Source of the DNA: Phycisphaerales bacterium UBA2266
GTDB taxonomy: Bacteria; Planctomycetota; Phycisphaerae; Sedimentisphaerales; Anaerobacaceae
DNA length: 27,396 nt
Direction of reading: 5' to 3'
NCBI GenBank assembly: GCA_002347125.1
Contig: DDXG01000355.1
Coordinates: 1-27,396 of the forward strand
Shown: positions 13,983 to 22,400 of the stretch, in pieces
Numbering within the stretch: position 1 is the stretch's first letter
Layout of the letters: each line of letters starts with the position of its first letter
Translations under genes and position numbers: made by a program
Notes under the pieces: model-generated
Databases searched by the model: none
Seen by the model: the letters and a program-made list of their open reading frames with translations, nothing else
Told to the model about the DNA's origin: nothing

Positions 13983-15233
13983 CTATTCGGGCATATCGTA
14001 GAGTTCGCCGCAGCGGGTCAGCTCTTCGATCTTCTCCTGCGTCAGGCCGATTTCGTCGTCGGCGAGGTAGCAGGCGGGGTCCGGGGCCCAGGGGTCGTTG
14101 AAATGCAGGTCCGCGCGGACACGGAGGCTGCCGCCGCAGGCCTTGAAGTACCGGCAAAGGCGGCAGCGGCCCTTGATGCGGGCCGGCCGGTTGCGAAGGC
14201 CCGCCAGCAGGGGCTCATCGTCGTTGGTCCAGATGTCACTGAAGGACTTCTCGTGGATGCTGCCGAGGGTGTAGTGGCCCCAGAACTGGTCGGGGTGGAC
14301 GTCGCCGTTGAAGTCGATGCAGCCGATGCCCACGCCGCTGCTGTAGAGCCCGCCGCCATTCCAGGTCAGCAGCTTCCAGACGTCTTCGGCCCGTGCCGGG
14401 TCTTCTTCGAGGAGCCGGCGATAGAGATAGACGCCGTCGACGTGATTGTCGACGGTCAGGATGTCGGTCCTGCGGCGTTGTTGTTTGAACAGGCGGGCCT
14501 TGGCCAGGATGGTCTCGACGGCCCGGCGGCTCTGGGCGTGCGTGAGGTCCTCGGCGGCGATATCGGCGCCGCGGCCGCTGGGGACCAGGTGATAGAAGCA
14601 GACCCGCTCGATGTTCTCGCGTTCGAAGAAATCGAACAGGGCCTCGATGTCCTGGACGTTGCGTTTCGTCAGCGTCAGCCGCAGCCCGACACGAACGCCC
14701 GCCTCCCGGCAGTGGCGTATGCCACGGACGGCGCGGTCGAAGGCGCCCGGGACGCCGCGGAACGTGTCATTAACGGGGCCGATGCCGTCGAGGCTGATGC
14801 CCACGTAGGAGACGCCGATGTCCTTGATTCGCCGGGCCTTGTCCTCGTCGATGAGCGTGCCGTTGGTGCTGATGACGGCCCGCAGACCGCGGCCAACGGC
14901 GTGTTCGATCAACTCGAAGAGGTCGGGTCGCATGAGTGGTTCGCCGCCGCTGAACAGCACGGAAGGGACGCCGAAGGCGGACAGGTCATCGAGGACGGTC
15001 CTGGCGTGCTCGCCGCCGACTTCGCGGCAGGGCTTGTCCGCGCCGGAGTCGTTGTAGCAGTGGACGCACCGCAGGTTGCACCGCCGCGTGATATTCCAGA
15101 CGACGATGGGGCGTCGCTCGGCGGCTGACTTGGGGACGACCTCGTGGGCCTTTTCACCGGAGCCGGGTCTGCCGTATCGCAGCCAGTCGCCGGGCGTCAC
15201 TTCATCACAATAGAGCTTGCTGATGTTGATCAT
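13983..15233 (-). CDS. ahbC: 12,18-didecarboxysiroheme deacetylase AhbC (radical SAM)
   Basis: 416 residues. The start MINISKLYCDEVTPGDWLRYGR is close to the AhbC signature N-terminus. The radical SAM motif is C52-NLR-C56-VH-C59, followed by FSGGEPLMRPDLFELI and STNGTLI. A C-terminal SPASM-like region carries GCIDFNGDVHPDQFWG and CRLCRYFKACGGSLRVRADLH. AhbC removes the two acetate side chains of didecarboxysiroheme to give Fe-coproporphyrin III, using SAM and iron-sulfur clusters in the cytoplasm, usually under low oxygen. It is the last gene of the minus-strand haem operon, 24 bp after ahbD. NirJ of haem d1 synthesis is a related alternative, but the N-terminus and the neighbours favour AhbC. 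Confidence 0.92.
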   Translation of the reverse strand: MINISKLYCDEVTPGDWLRYGRPGSGEKAHEVVPKSAAERRPIVVWNITRRCNLRCVHCYNDSGADKPCREVGGEHARTVLDDLSAFGVPSVLFSGGEPLMRPDLFELIEHAVGRGLRAVISTNGTLIDEDKARRIKDIGVSYVGISLDGIGPVNDTFRGVPGAFDRAVRGIRHCREAGVRVGLRLTLTKRNVQDIEALFDFFERENIERVCFYHLVPSGRGADIAAEDLTHAQSRRAVETILAKARLFKQQRRRTDILTVDNHVDGVYLYRRLLEEDPARAEDVWKLLTWNGGGLYSSGVGIGCIDFNGDVHPDQFWGHYTLGSIHEKSFSDIWTNDDEPLLAGLRNRPARIKGRCRLCRYFKACGGSLRVRADLHFNDPWAPDPACYLADDEIGLTQEKIEELTRCGELYDMPE

Positions 15234-15257
15234 GGTCGGTGTTTACCTGCCTCGGTC

Positions 15258-16376
15258 TTATTCAATTGCCTGCGGCGGGATGTAGGCACAGAACGGCTCG
15301 GCGGCCATGTAGTCGCCGGTGGCGGCATAGGCCCGGCCGCGGCAGCCGCCGCAGACGGTGCGGTAGCCGCAGACGCCGCACTTGCCTTCGAGTCGGTTGC
15401 TGTCGCGCATGGCCGCCAGGTCCGCGTTGCCCAGCCAGATGCCCTTCAGTGGCGTGTGAAGGATGTTGCCGCATCGGATGGGCAGATAGCCGCACGGGTA
15501 GACCTCGCCTTCGTGGTTGACGAAAATGACTCCCATGCCCGCCAGGCATCCGCGGCTGGGGCCTTGATGGCCGGTCCGGCCGGGGATGTGGGGGGGGTTG
15601 GGCTGTGATATGTCGGAGGTCCGGGTCATGGGCGGGCGGCGGTGGAGACCCTGCTGACGGACGATGCGCTCGTAATGCGGGCCGCAGGTGACTTTCATCT
15701 GGATCTCGCCCCTGCCGTCGAGCAGGCATATCTCGAGCATCTTCTGTTCATACTCCTGCGGCGAGAGCATGTCCGTCTCGCCGAGGACCTGGCCGCAGCC
15801 GACGGGCACGAGCATGAAGATGTGCACGGCGACGGCGCCGAGGCGCCGGGCCAGTTCGTAGACATCCTGCAACTGATGGGCGTTGTGGCGGGTCAGGGTC
15901 ATGTTGATCTGGAACGGCACGCCGGCTTGGCGCAGGTGTGCGATACCGGCCAGGGCCTGCTCGAACGAGCCTTCAAGCCTGCGCAGGCGGTTGTGGACCT
16001 CGGCCGTGGCGCCGTCGAGGCTGACCGAGCAGCGGGTAATCCCGGCGTCGGCGATCCGCCGGGCGACGTTCGCGTCCACCAGGGTGCCGTTGGTGGCCAG
16101 GGCCACGGGAATCCCGGCGCCGCGGGCGTGGGCCACCAGGTGGAAGAGGTCCTCGCGGCACAGGGGCTCGCCTCCGGAAAAGACCATAACCGGCATCGTG
16201 GGTTGTTCGGCGCCGAGGGCCGCCAGCTGGTCGATGAGCGTCATCGCCTGGGTGGTGGCGAGGTCTGTGGAGGCGGCCTCGTCGGATTCCAGCCGCCGGC
16301 AATGGGCGCACGCCAGATTGCAGCGGATGGTGCTTTCCCAGAAGAGCAATCGCAGGATGGGTTTCGTGGGGTCCAT
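15258..16376 (-). CDS. ahbD: Haem synthase AhbD (radical SAM, Fe-coproporphyrin III decarboxylase)
   Basis: 372 residues. The radical SAM motif is C19-NLA-C23-AH-C26, then FSGGEPLCREDLFHLV and CSVSLDGA. The middle matches AhbD: FQINMTLTRHNAHQLQDVYELARRLGAVAVHIFMLVPVG. The C-terminal part binds a second cluster: RGCLAGMGVIF, GEVYPCGYLPIRCGN and KCGVCGYRTVCGGCRGRAYAATGDYMAAEPFC. It oxidatively decarboxylates two propionates of Fe-coproporphyrin III to the vinyl groups of haem b. A proline-rich insertion of about 25 residues near 255-280 (TSDISQPNPPHIPGRTGHQG) precedes RGCLAG. It starts five bases after the hemA stop. Confidence 0.94.
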   Translation of the reverse strand: MDPTKPILRLLFWESTIRCNLACAHCRRLESDEAASTDLATTQAMTLIDQLAALGAEQPTMPVMVFSGGEPLCREDLFHLVAHARGAGIPVALATNGTLVDANVARRIADAGITRCSVSLDGATAEVHNRLRRLEGSFEQALAGIAHLRQAGVPFQINMTLTRHNAHQLQDVYELARRLGAVAVHIFMLVPVGCGQVLGETDMLSPQEYEQKMLEICLLDGRGEIQMKVTCGPHYERIVRQQGLHRRPPMTRTSDISQPNPPHIPGRTGHQGPSRGCLAGMGVIFVNHEGEVYPCGYLPIRCGNILHTPLKGIWLGNADLAAMRDSNRLEGKCGVCGYRTVCGGCRGRAYAATGDYMAAEPFCAYIPPQAIE

Positions 16377-16381
16377 GGAGG

Positions 16382-17731
16382 CTATCGGGCCTTGTCCTGG
16401 TCGCGGGCATCGCTGTCGTGAGGGTCCATGCCGCCGGGGTGGTCGGCGGCTTTCGCGGCGGTGATATCGAGGGCGTGACGGACGATTTCATCGACCATCT
16501 TGGCCGCCTCGGCCGGGCCGTGCTTCTGCGCGACGATGTCCACGTTCTTGATTACGCAGTGCACGAGCTTGCCGACGATCCGATGCACCATCAGGTCCGC
16601 GGAGGCCCGGCAGTTCGCCTGGCAGCGGACGCCCGCGAAGAACCGCTGGAGTTCGTGCTCGCTGATTCGGATGAATTCGCCCTTCATGCGGCCGATCAAT
16701 GGGCCGATATCGCGGGCCTTGAACCAATCCATGAAGTCCGCAGCGTTTTCGTAGATGATTTCCAGGCCGGAGGTGATGTCGTCCTCGCGGGCCTTGCGGT
16801 TCTGCTCGGCCACGCCGGACAGCTCGTCGATGCTGTATAAATAGACGTCCTCGATCTTATTGATGGCCGGGTCGAAATTGCGCGGCACCGCCACGTCGAC
16901 GATCAGGAGGGTGTTGTTACGCCGCCTCCTGACTCGTTCGGCGAAATCCTTGCGGGTATAGAGGTAGTCCTGGACGGCGGCTGAGGCGATGGCGATATTC
17001 GCTTCGGACAGCTTGCCGGCGAGCGATTCCCACGGCGCGGCGGCGATGCCGTAACGCTGGGCCATGGCCCGGGCCCGCTCGAAGGTGCGGTTGACCACGG
17101 TGATGTCACGGCAGCCCAACTCCAGGAGGTGCTGGACGATCAGTTCGCCCATCTCGCCGGCCCCGATGACCAGGGTGCTTGCCTGGGAGAGGTCCTCGAA
17201 AAGCTGCATGGCCAGCTCCACCGCCACGCCGGCGACGCTGACGCGGCCGCCCGTGATGGCCGTGGTCGAATAGACCTTCTTGCCGGCGTAGAAGGCGCTG
17301 TGGAAGAGCCGGTTGAGGACCTTGCCGGTGGTCTTGGCGGCACAGGCCAGGCGGTAGCTCTCTTTGACCTGGGCAATAATCTGGGCCTCTCCGACGACCA
17401 TGCTGTCGAGGCTGGAGGCGACCGTCAGGAGGTGCCGGACCGCATCCTCGTCCTCGTGGACGTAGAGAAAGTCACGGAAGGCCTGCGGGTCGATGCCGTG
17501 GTATTCGGCCAGGAATGCGACCAATTGTGCCGGCTGAACTCCGGCGGCGCGGCTGTCGGCGCAGTACAGCTCCACCCGGTTACATGTGGACAGCAGGACG
17601 AATTCGGCGTCGGCGAAGCGTTCCTTGAGCCGGCCAAGGGCACTGGACGTGGACTGAGCGTCGAAGGCCAGCTTCTCGCGGACCTCCACGGGGGCGCTCT
17701 TATGATTGAGTCCGACCAGCAGTATCTTCAT
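16382..17731 (-). CDS. hemA: Glutamyl-tRNA reductase
   Basis: 449 residues from ATG 17731 (MKILLVGLNHKSAPVEVREKL); the open frame reaches further up, but into the hemX-like gene. The catalytic C50 is in LLSTCNRVELYC. VVGEAQIIAQVKESYRLA follows near residue 110. The NADPH-binding GAGEMGELIVQHLLELG is near 187, and a helical dimerisation tail fills about 320-420. It reduces glutamyl-tRNA to glutamate-1-semialdehyde, the entry step of the C5 haem route. A charged tail of about 25 residues rich in D, H and K (ADHPGGMDPHDSDARDQDKAR) ends the protein. It starts 10 bp after the hemX-like gene. Confidence 0.96.
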   Translation of the reverse strand: MKILLVGLNHKSAPVEVREKLAFDAQSTSSALGRLKERFADAEFVLLSTCNRVELYCADSRAAGVQPAQLVAFLAEYHGIDPQAFRDFLYVHEDEDAVRHLLTVASSLDSMVVGEAQIIAQVKESYRLACAAKTTGKVLNRLFHSAFYAGKKVYSTTAITGGRVSVAGVAVELAMQLFEDLSQASTLVIGAGEMGELIVQHLLELGCRDITVVNRTFERARAMAQRYGIAAAPWESLAGKLSEANIAIASAAVQDYLYTRKDFAERVRRRRNNTLLIVDVAVPRNFDPAINKIEDVYLYSIDELSGVAEQNRKAREDDITSGLEIIYENAADFMDWFKARDIGPLIGRMKGEFIRISEHELQRFFAGVRCQANCRASADLMVHRIVGKLVHCVIKNVDIVAQKHGPAEAAKMVDEIVRHALDITAAKAADHPGGMDPHDSDARDQDKAR

Positions 17732-17741
17732 TCTTGAGTCG

Positions 17742-18638
17742 TCAGTCGATGGCCGATAGCCGGCCGCTGTCCGGCGTGGCGGTTGCCTGGGGCGTTTGAA
17801 CCTTGAACTTGTGCCGGGTGGCGCCGAGGATGGCGACGCCCAGGATGGCGAACAGGACCAGGGCAAACGCGGCCAGCGTGATGTATGCCTGCGTTCGGCC
17901 CTTGAGGAGCAGGAGCTTGTGGAGCACCTGAACGGCCGCTAGCAGCAGCCACGTGCCCAGGATGCAGAGAACCTTGGGGTCAGTCAGCCAGCCGATGATG
18001 GAGGTCCGCTGCATGTAGATCAGTCCAATGCCGCCGACGATGCCGACCGTAATGAACACAAGGGCGGACAGCAGGGCCTGTCGGACGGTCCTTTCGAGCC
18101 GCTCGATGTTAGGCATTTTGCCGAGGACCTGTGTCAGGCGTTTCTGCTTGAGGTTGTAGCCGACCCACAGGTAGAGGCCCGAAGCGGCTGCGGCAAGCAC
18201 GATGGAGGCCCCGCCGAGGACCATGGCGATACCGTGGACGATGGCCCAGGGCGTGGCGGCGATCCGTTGGGGCTGGGCGGCGGGCTCGGCGACGATACCG
18301 GCGAGGGCAAAGAGGGCGAAGATGGCGCAGACCATGATGGAGGAGAACCACACCTGCTCGATGGCGGCCGTGAGGAACAGATACAGCAGGGCGAAGGCGA
18401 TGGTCAGGACGATCATTGACTCGAACAGGCCGGTCAGCGGAACGGCCCCTATTGCCACGGCGCGACAGACCAGCAGAACGGTTTCCAGCGTTGCCCCCAG
18501 GGCGACCAGGGGCAGGATGAACCGGTGGGGCTTGCGGCTCTGGGACAGCAGTTGCCAGACCGCCAGAATCGTTGCGGCCAGATAGACCAGCGAGACCAGG
18601 ACGAAAACGAGCAGTTCAGTACCATGCAGTTGAAGCAT
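17742..18638 (-). CDS. hemX: HemX/CcsA-family membrane protein
   Basis: 298 residues with eight hydrophobic segments. It is a small member of the CcsA/CcmC haem-handling family by layout: AVPLTGLFESMIVLTIAFALLYL near residue 65, TPWAIVHGIAMVLGGASIVLA near 130, and a periplasm-facing loop before PKVLCILGTWLLLAAVQVLHKLLLLKG. The WWD tryptophan cluster of true haem lyases is largely missing. In Bacillus subtilis hemX lies directly beside hemA and affects HemA protein level; the same pairing here supports that reading. The ATG at 18638 has AAGGAC about five bases upstream. A role in cytochrome c synthesis cannot be excluded given the nearby ccm operon. Confidence 0.8.
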   Translation of the reverse strand: MLQLHGTELLVFVLVSLVYLAATILAVWQLLSQSRKPHRFILPLVALGATLETVLLVCRAVAIGAVPLTGLFESMIVLTIAFALLYLFLTAAIEQVWFSSIMVCAIFALFALAGIVAEPAAQPQRIAATPWAIVHGIAMVLGGASIVLAAAASGLYLWVGYNLKQKRLTQVLGKMPNIERLERTVRQALLSALVFITVGIVGGIGLIYMQRTSIIGWLTDPKVLCILGTWLLLAAVQVLHKLLLLKGRTQAYITLAAFALVLFAILGVAILGATRHKFKVQTPQATATPDSGRLSAID

Positions 18639-18666
18639 CGTAAGTCCTTGCAGGGACGGCGTTTAG

Positions 18667-19140
18667 CTACTGTGTGACGTAAGTGGGCGGGGCCTTCTTC
18701 AGTTCTCGTTCGGTTCGGAGCATTTGATAGTCGGATGCGCCGGCAACCGTGGCCATTGCCTCGACAGTCCGGCGGACTTCCTCATCGGTGCGCCCGTGGA
18801 CCATCGTGTAGAGATCGTATGGCCAGTGCTCCGTTGTGGCGCGCTCGTAGGCGTGGCTGACCTGCTCGAATCCGGCAAAGAGCTGGCCTGTCTCGTGCAG
18901 TCGCTGCGGGGGGATGTTCCATACGACCATGGCCCCGGCATCGAGCCCGAGCCGGAAGTGATTGACGACCGCGCCGACTCGCCGGACGATACCATCCTGA
19001 CGCCATTTCCTGAGCAGGTCGAGCAGTCCGTCGGTGGTTATCCCGGCCTGGCGGGCCATGTCCTGATAGGGAGTCAGGGTTGTGGGCATCCCGTTCTGAA
19101 GAACCTGGAGCACTCTGCGTTCGGTTTCGGTAAGGTGCAT
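18667..19140 (-). CDS. ahbB: Siroheme decarboxylase subunit AhbB (Lrp/AsnC-like)
   Basis: 157 residues from ATG 19140 (MHLTETERRVLQVLQNGMP), the start that lines up with AhbA; a GTG at 19179 would add 13 residues and neither has a good ribosome site. After the winged helix, IVRRVGAVVNHFRLGLDAGAMVVWNIP and SHAYERATTEHWPYDLYTMVHGR are the AhbB hallmarks. With AhbA it decarboxylates siroheme. It is the first gene of the operon ahbB-hemX-hemA-ahbD-ahbC, with 27 bp or less between all genes, and has a good promoter at 19240-19268. Confidence 0.9.
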   Translation of the reverse strand: MHLTETERRVLQVLQNGMPTTLTPYQDMARQAGITTDGLLDLLRKWRQDGIVRRVGAVVNHFRLGLDAGAMVVWNIPPQRLHETGQLFAGFEQVSHAYERATTEHWPYDLYTMVHGRTDEEVRRTVEAMATVAGASDYQMLRTERELKKAPPTYVTQ

Positions 19141-19239
19141 AGCGGCAATGCCCGAAGCGGCTCTTGTGGGGGCATTCACGGTCCTGTTGATACGTCGTTG
19201 GTTCTCATACGTGAAAAGAAGGGCCCAGCCGTTGCCCCC

Positions 19240-19268
19240 ATTCTAGGCCACTTGGCGGGGTTATGCAA
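19240..19268 (-). promoter_or_regulatory. Promoter of the ahbB-hemX-hemA-ahbD-ahbC operon
   Basis: On the minus strand, TTGCAT (19263-19268), a 17-bp spacer and TAGAAT (19240-19245, 5 of 6 matches) lie about 100 bases before the ATG of ahbB. The same TAGAAT -10 is used by the promoter at 24398-24425. Confidence 0.55.
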
Positions 19269-19335
19269 GACTGATTTGAGCCGAATTCACTCGCCGGGGG
19301 CCGGCAGAGGGGATTTTCGGCAGTGGAAAGTGAGT

Positions 19336-19360
19336 TTCGGGCGAACGAAAACCGCCCGAA
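19336..19360. promoter_or_regulatory. Perfect 8-bp inverted repeat upstream of the pseudokinase gene
   Basis: TTCGGGCG (19336-19343) and CGCCCGAA (19353-19360) are separated by nine A-rich bases. The repeat is 92 bp upstream of ATG 19452, just before GATAAT (19366-19371), a possible -10 box. It may be an operator or a hairpin. A second perfect hairpin, CGGCGAC-GGC-GTCGCCG (19391-19407), lies between it and the gene. I found no good -35 box, and nothing else in the 312-bp gap beyond these and the ahbB promoter. Confidence 0.4.
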
Positions 19361-19451
19361 TTGCCGATAATAACGGTGATTGTAAGAATCCGGCGACGGC
19401 GTCGCCGTATGCACTGATTTCAGCCTAATACAACGGGGTGGAAAGCCAGGG

Positions 19452-22400
19452 ATGGGTACATATTTACAGATTGAGAGTGTAGGTACGACGGCCAGGCAGG
19501 GCTCAGGAGCCGGGGTGGAGCCGTTTCTGCAGACGCCACGTTTTGGGGATACGAGCTTGGGACAGGTTCTCAGCGGTCGATATGCCATTATTGGTAAGGC
19601 GGGGCAGGATGCCCTGGGCATGGTCTATCTGGCGGAGGACGCCCAGTCGGGCCAAAGGGTCTGGGTTCGGGTGCTTCCGACGGCATTAGAGTCCGATAAC
19701 CAAGTCATTCTGCTGCTGGAGGCGGCGGTATCGCGGCTGCGGGGGCTGGATCACCGTGGTATCGTCAGGACTATGGACTGGGTCACATGCGGGGGCCGCC
19801 GCTGCATCGTTTCAGAGGCGGTGGGGGGCCAGGCACTGGAGCAGATTCTAGAGCGGAAGGGGCAACTGACGCCGACGCAGGCGTTTCGGGTTTTTGGACA
19901 GGTGGCCGAGGCGGTTGACTATGCGCGGGGACGGGGGATTGCGCATCGAGATATTCGCCCGGAGGTGATTTTCGTCGAGCGGAGTGGTGTTAAGATAGGA
20001 AATTTCGGCATCAGCAGGCTCATCCGCGATGCGTTGGTGCGAATCACGTCACGTCAGATCGGGGGCTCGTCGCTTTATACAGCGCCGGAGCAGTTGGCGG
20101 GCAAGGATTGCGAGGTCAGCGACGTCTTCTCGCTGGCGGCGTGCATGTATCGCGGTCTGTGCGGCGAGGGTGAGCGTTGGCGGGGTTGGGTGGAGTACGA
20201 GATTCTTAAAGAGAAGCCCGGTCCGCTAAAGGCGTTGAATGAGGGGGCCAACGCGATTCTTCTGGGGGCGCTAAGCCGCAGCCCGAAGGCTCGACCCGAG
20301 AGTGCCGCTAAGCTGATCCAGGCCTTGGAGGCGGCCCAGAACGAGCCCCAAGGCGCTACAACCGGCGTCATCGGGCATGGCCGGATGTACGATGAGCTGA
20401 TTGAGCGGATGCAGAAACAGACCGAAGCCGAGGCACTGGCGCGGCGTGAGGCGGAGAAGAAGGCGGCCGAGTACGCCAGGGCCAAGGCTCAGGCCGAAAA
20501 GATGGCTGCTGAGGCGGCGGCGGCGAGGATTGAGGCCGAGCAGCGGGCCGAGCGCGAGGCCGCGGCCAAGGCGCAAGCCGAGCAGCGCGCCAAGCGAGAA
20601 GAAATGGCCAAGGCCAAGGCCGAAGAGAAAGCCCGACGCGCCGCGATTGCCATGGCCGAAGCGGAAGAGCGTGCCATACGAGAAGCCCAGGGCAAGGCCG
20701 AAGCCGAGAAACTCGCCCGGCTTGAGGCCGCGGCCAAGGCGCAAGCCGAGCAGCGCGCCCGACGTGAAGAAGCCGCTCGTGCCGAGGCAGTCGAGCAGGC
20801 CCGGCGGGAGACTCAGGCCAAGGCCGAAGCCGAACAGCGGGCCGAAAGCGAGGCCAAGGCCAAAGCGGAGGTTCAGAAGGCTTTTGAGGCAGAGGCGCAG
20901 CGGCGCTGGCAAGTGGAGACGCAGTTGCGCCAGGCGGTCGCGGCCGTTGATGCCCAGGCGAAGAAGAAGTCGCAGGCCTATGAGGGGTTAATCGAACGGC
21001 AGAAGCAGCAGCTTGCGGTCGCTGAACAGGCGCGTAAGCAGGTGGAGGCGACGCTGGAACAGGAGCACAGGGCGAAACTGGCCGCCGCCGAGAATGTCAA
21101 GAAACTGGAGCAGACGGCGGCCGAGGCGCGTCGCCAAGTGGAAGCGGCCGCGGCGGTGCGGAAACAGGCCGAAGCGAGGCTGGCGGAGCTGGCCGAGAGC
21201 GGCGCGGCGGCGGCGAAGAAGGCTCAGGTTGAGGCCGAGGCGCGGGCGGCCGCAGAGAAGCAGGCGCGGGCCTATGCGGCTTCGGTAGCCGCGGCGCGGG
21301 AGCAACTCAAGGAGGAAACGGCGGCCCGCGGTCGGGCCGAGGCATCGCTGGCGGCCGAAGTGGGCAAGCATGAGCAGGTGGAGGCGGAACTTCGCAGGAC
21401 CATTGAGGAGATTCGGACCCAGGCGGCCAAGACGGCTGACGATTACGCCAAAGAAATCGCCGCGACACAGAAGTGTCTGCAGGATGAGATGGCGGCGCGG
21501 CTTCGGGCGGAAGACCGGCTCCGTGTGGAGATTGAACAGCGAAGACGCGTCGAGAAGGAACTGACCGAGGCGATTGCGGAGGTCCGTTCCAGCGCGGAGC
21601 AGGAGGCGGCCGCCTTCAGCGCGGGCGTAGAGGAGACGCGCCGGCAATTGCAGCAACAGTTGGAGATGCGATCGGCCATTGAGCAGAGGTTGGAGTCTGA
21701 AGCAGCAGCGCGGCGCGACCTTGAGACAAGGCTTGCCGAGGTGCTTGAGCAGGCCAATGCACGGCTGCAAGAGAAGGACAGCGAGACGGAGCAGGTGCGG
21801 CGGGCGCTGGAGCAGCAGATCGATCAGCGGAGTCAGACGGAACAGCGGCTGCGCGCGGAGGCGCAGCAGAAGTCGGATCTGGAGAAGGAACTGGCGCGGT
21901 TGATTGAGAGCACGCGGGCCGCGGCGGCCGAGAGCGCCCGGGCGCACACGGAGGAGATTGCCGGCTTGCAGGCTCAGCTTGACGCGGAGGCCGAATCCCG
22001 ACGCGAGCGGGAGCAGCGACTTCGGGACGAGGCGGAAGATCGGGTGGCTCTGCAGGCGGACATGATGCGTCAGATTGAAGAAGCGCGTGCCGTGGCGGAG
22101 GACAGGGGCCATGCCTACATGGACGAACTGTCGCAGGCGCGGGACGATCTGAAGCAGGAGAAGCGTGCACGTGCGCGTGCGGAGAAGCGGTTGGAGGCTG
22201 AGGCCAGGGCGAAGGTGGCGGCGCAGCGGCAGTCGAAGCGCCTGGCCGGCGCGGTCAAGGCGGTCAGAGGGATGACGGCCACGGCGGCGGTGGCGCTGGC
22301 GAGGACTTCACCCCGGCGACTGGCTGTGGTCGGGGCGGGTGTCGTGGTGATGGCGGTGGTGGGTGTGGCGGCGTATGTGTGCACGCGGCCGAGCGAGGAT

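Noticed and set aside
13764..15128. A 454-codon open frame on the plus strand, opposite ahbC
   Set aside because: Repetitive A/V/D/G-rich product without motifs; ahbC on the minus strand has all AhbC hallmarks.
10451..19140. Reading the two Lrp/AsnC-like genes as transcription regulators, or the set as haem d1 (nir) genes
   Set aside because: The AhbA and AhbB motifs, the AhbD signature and the absence of nirS, nirF or nirN-like genes favour the haem b route.
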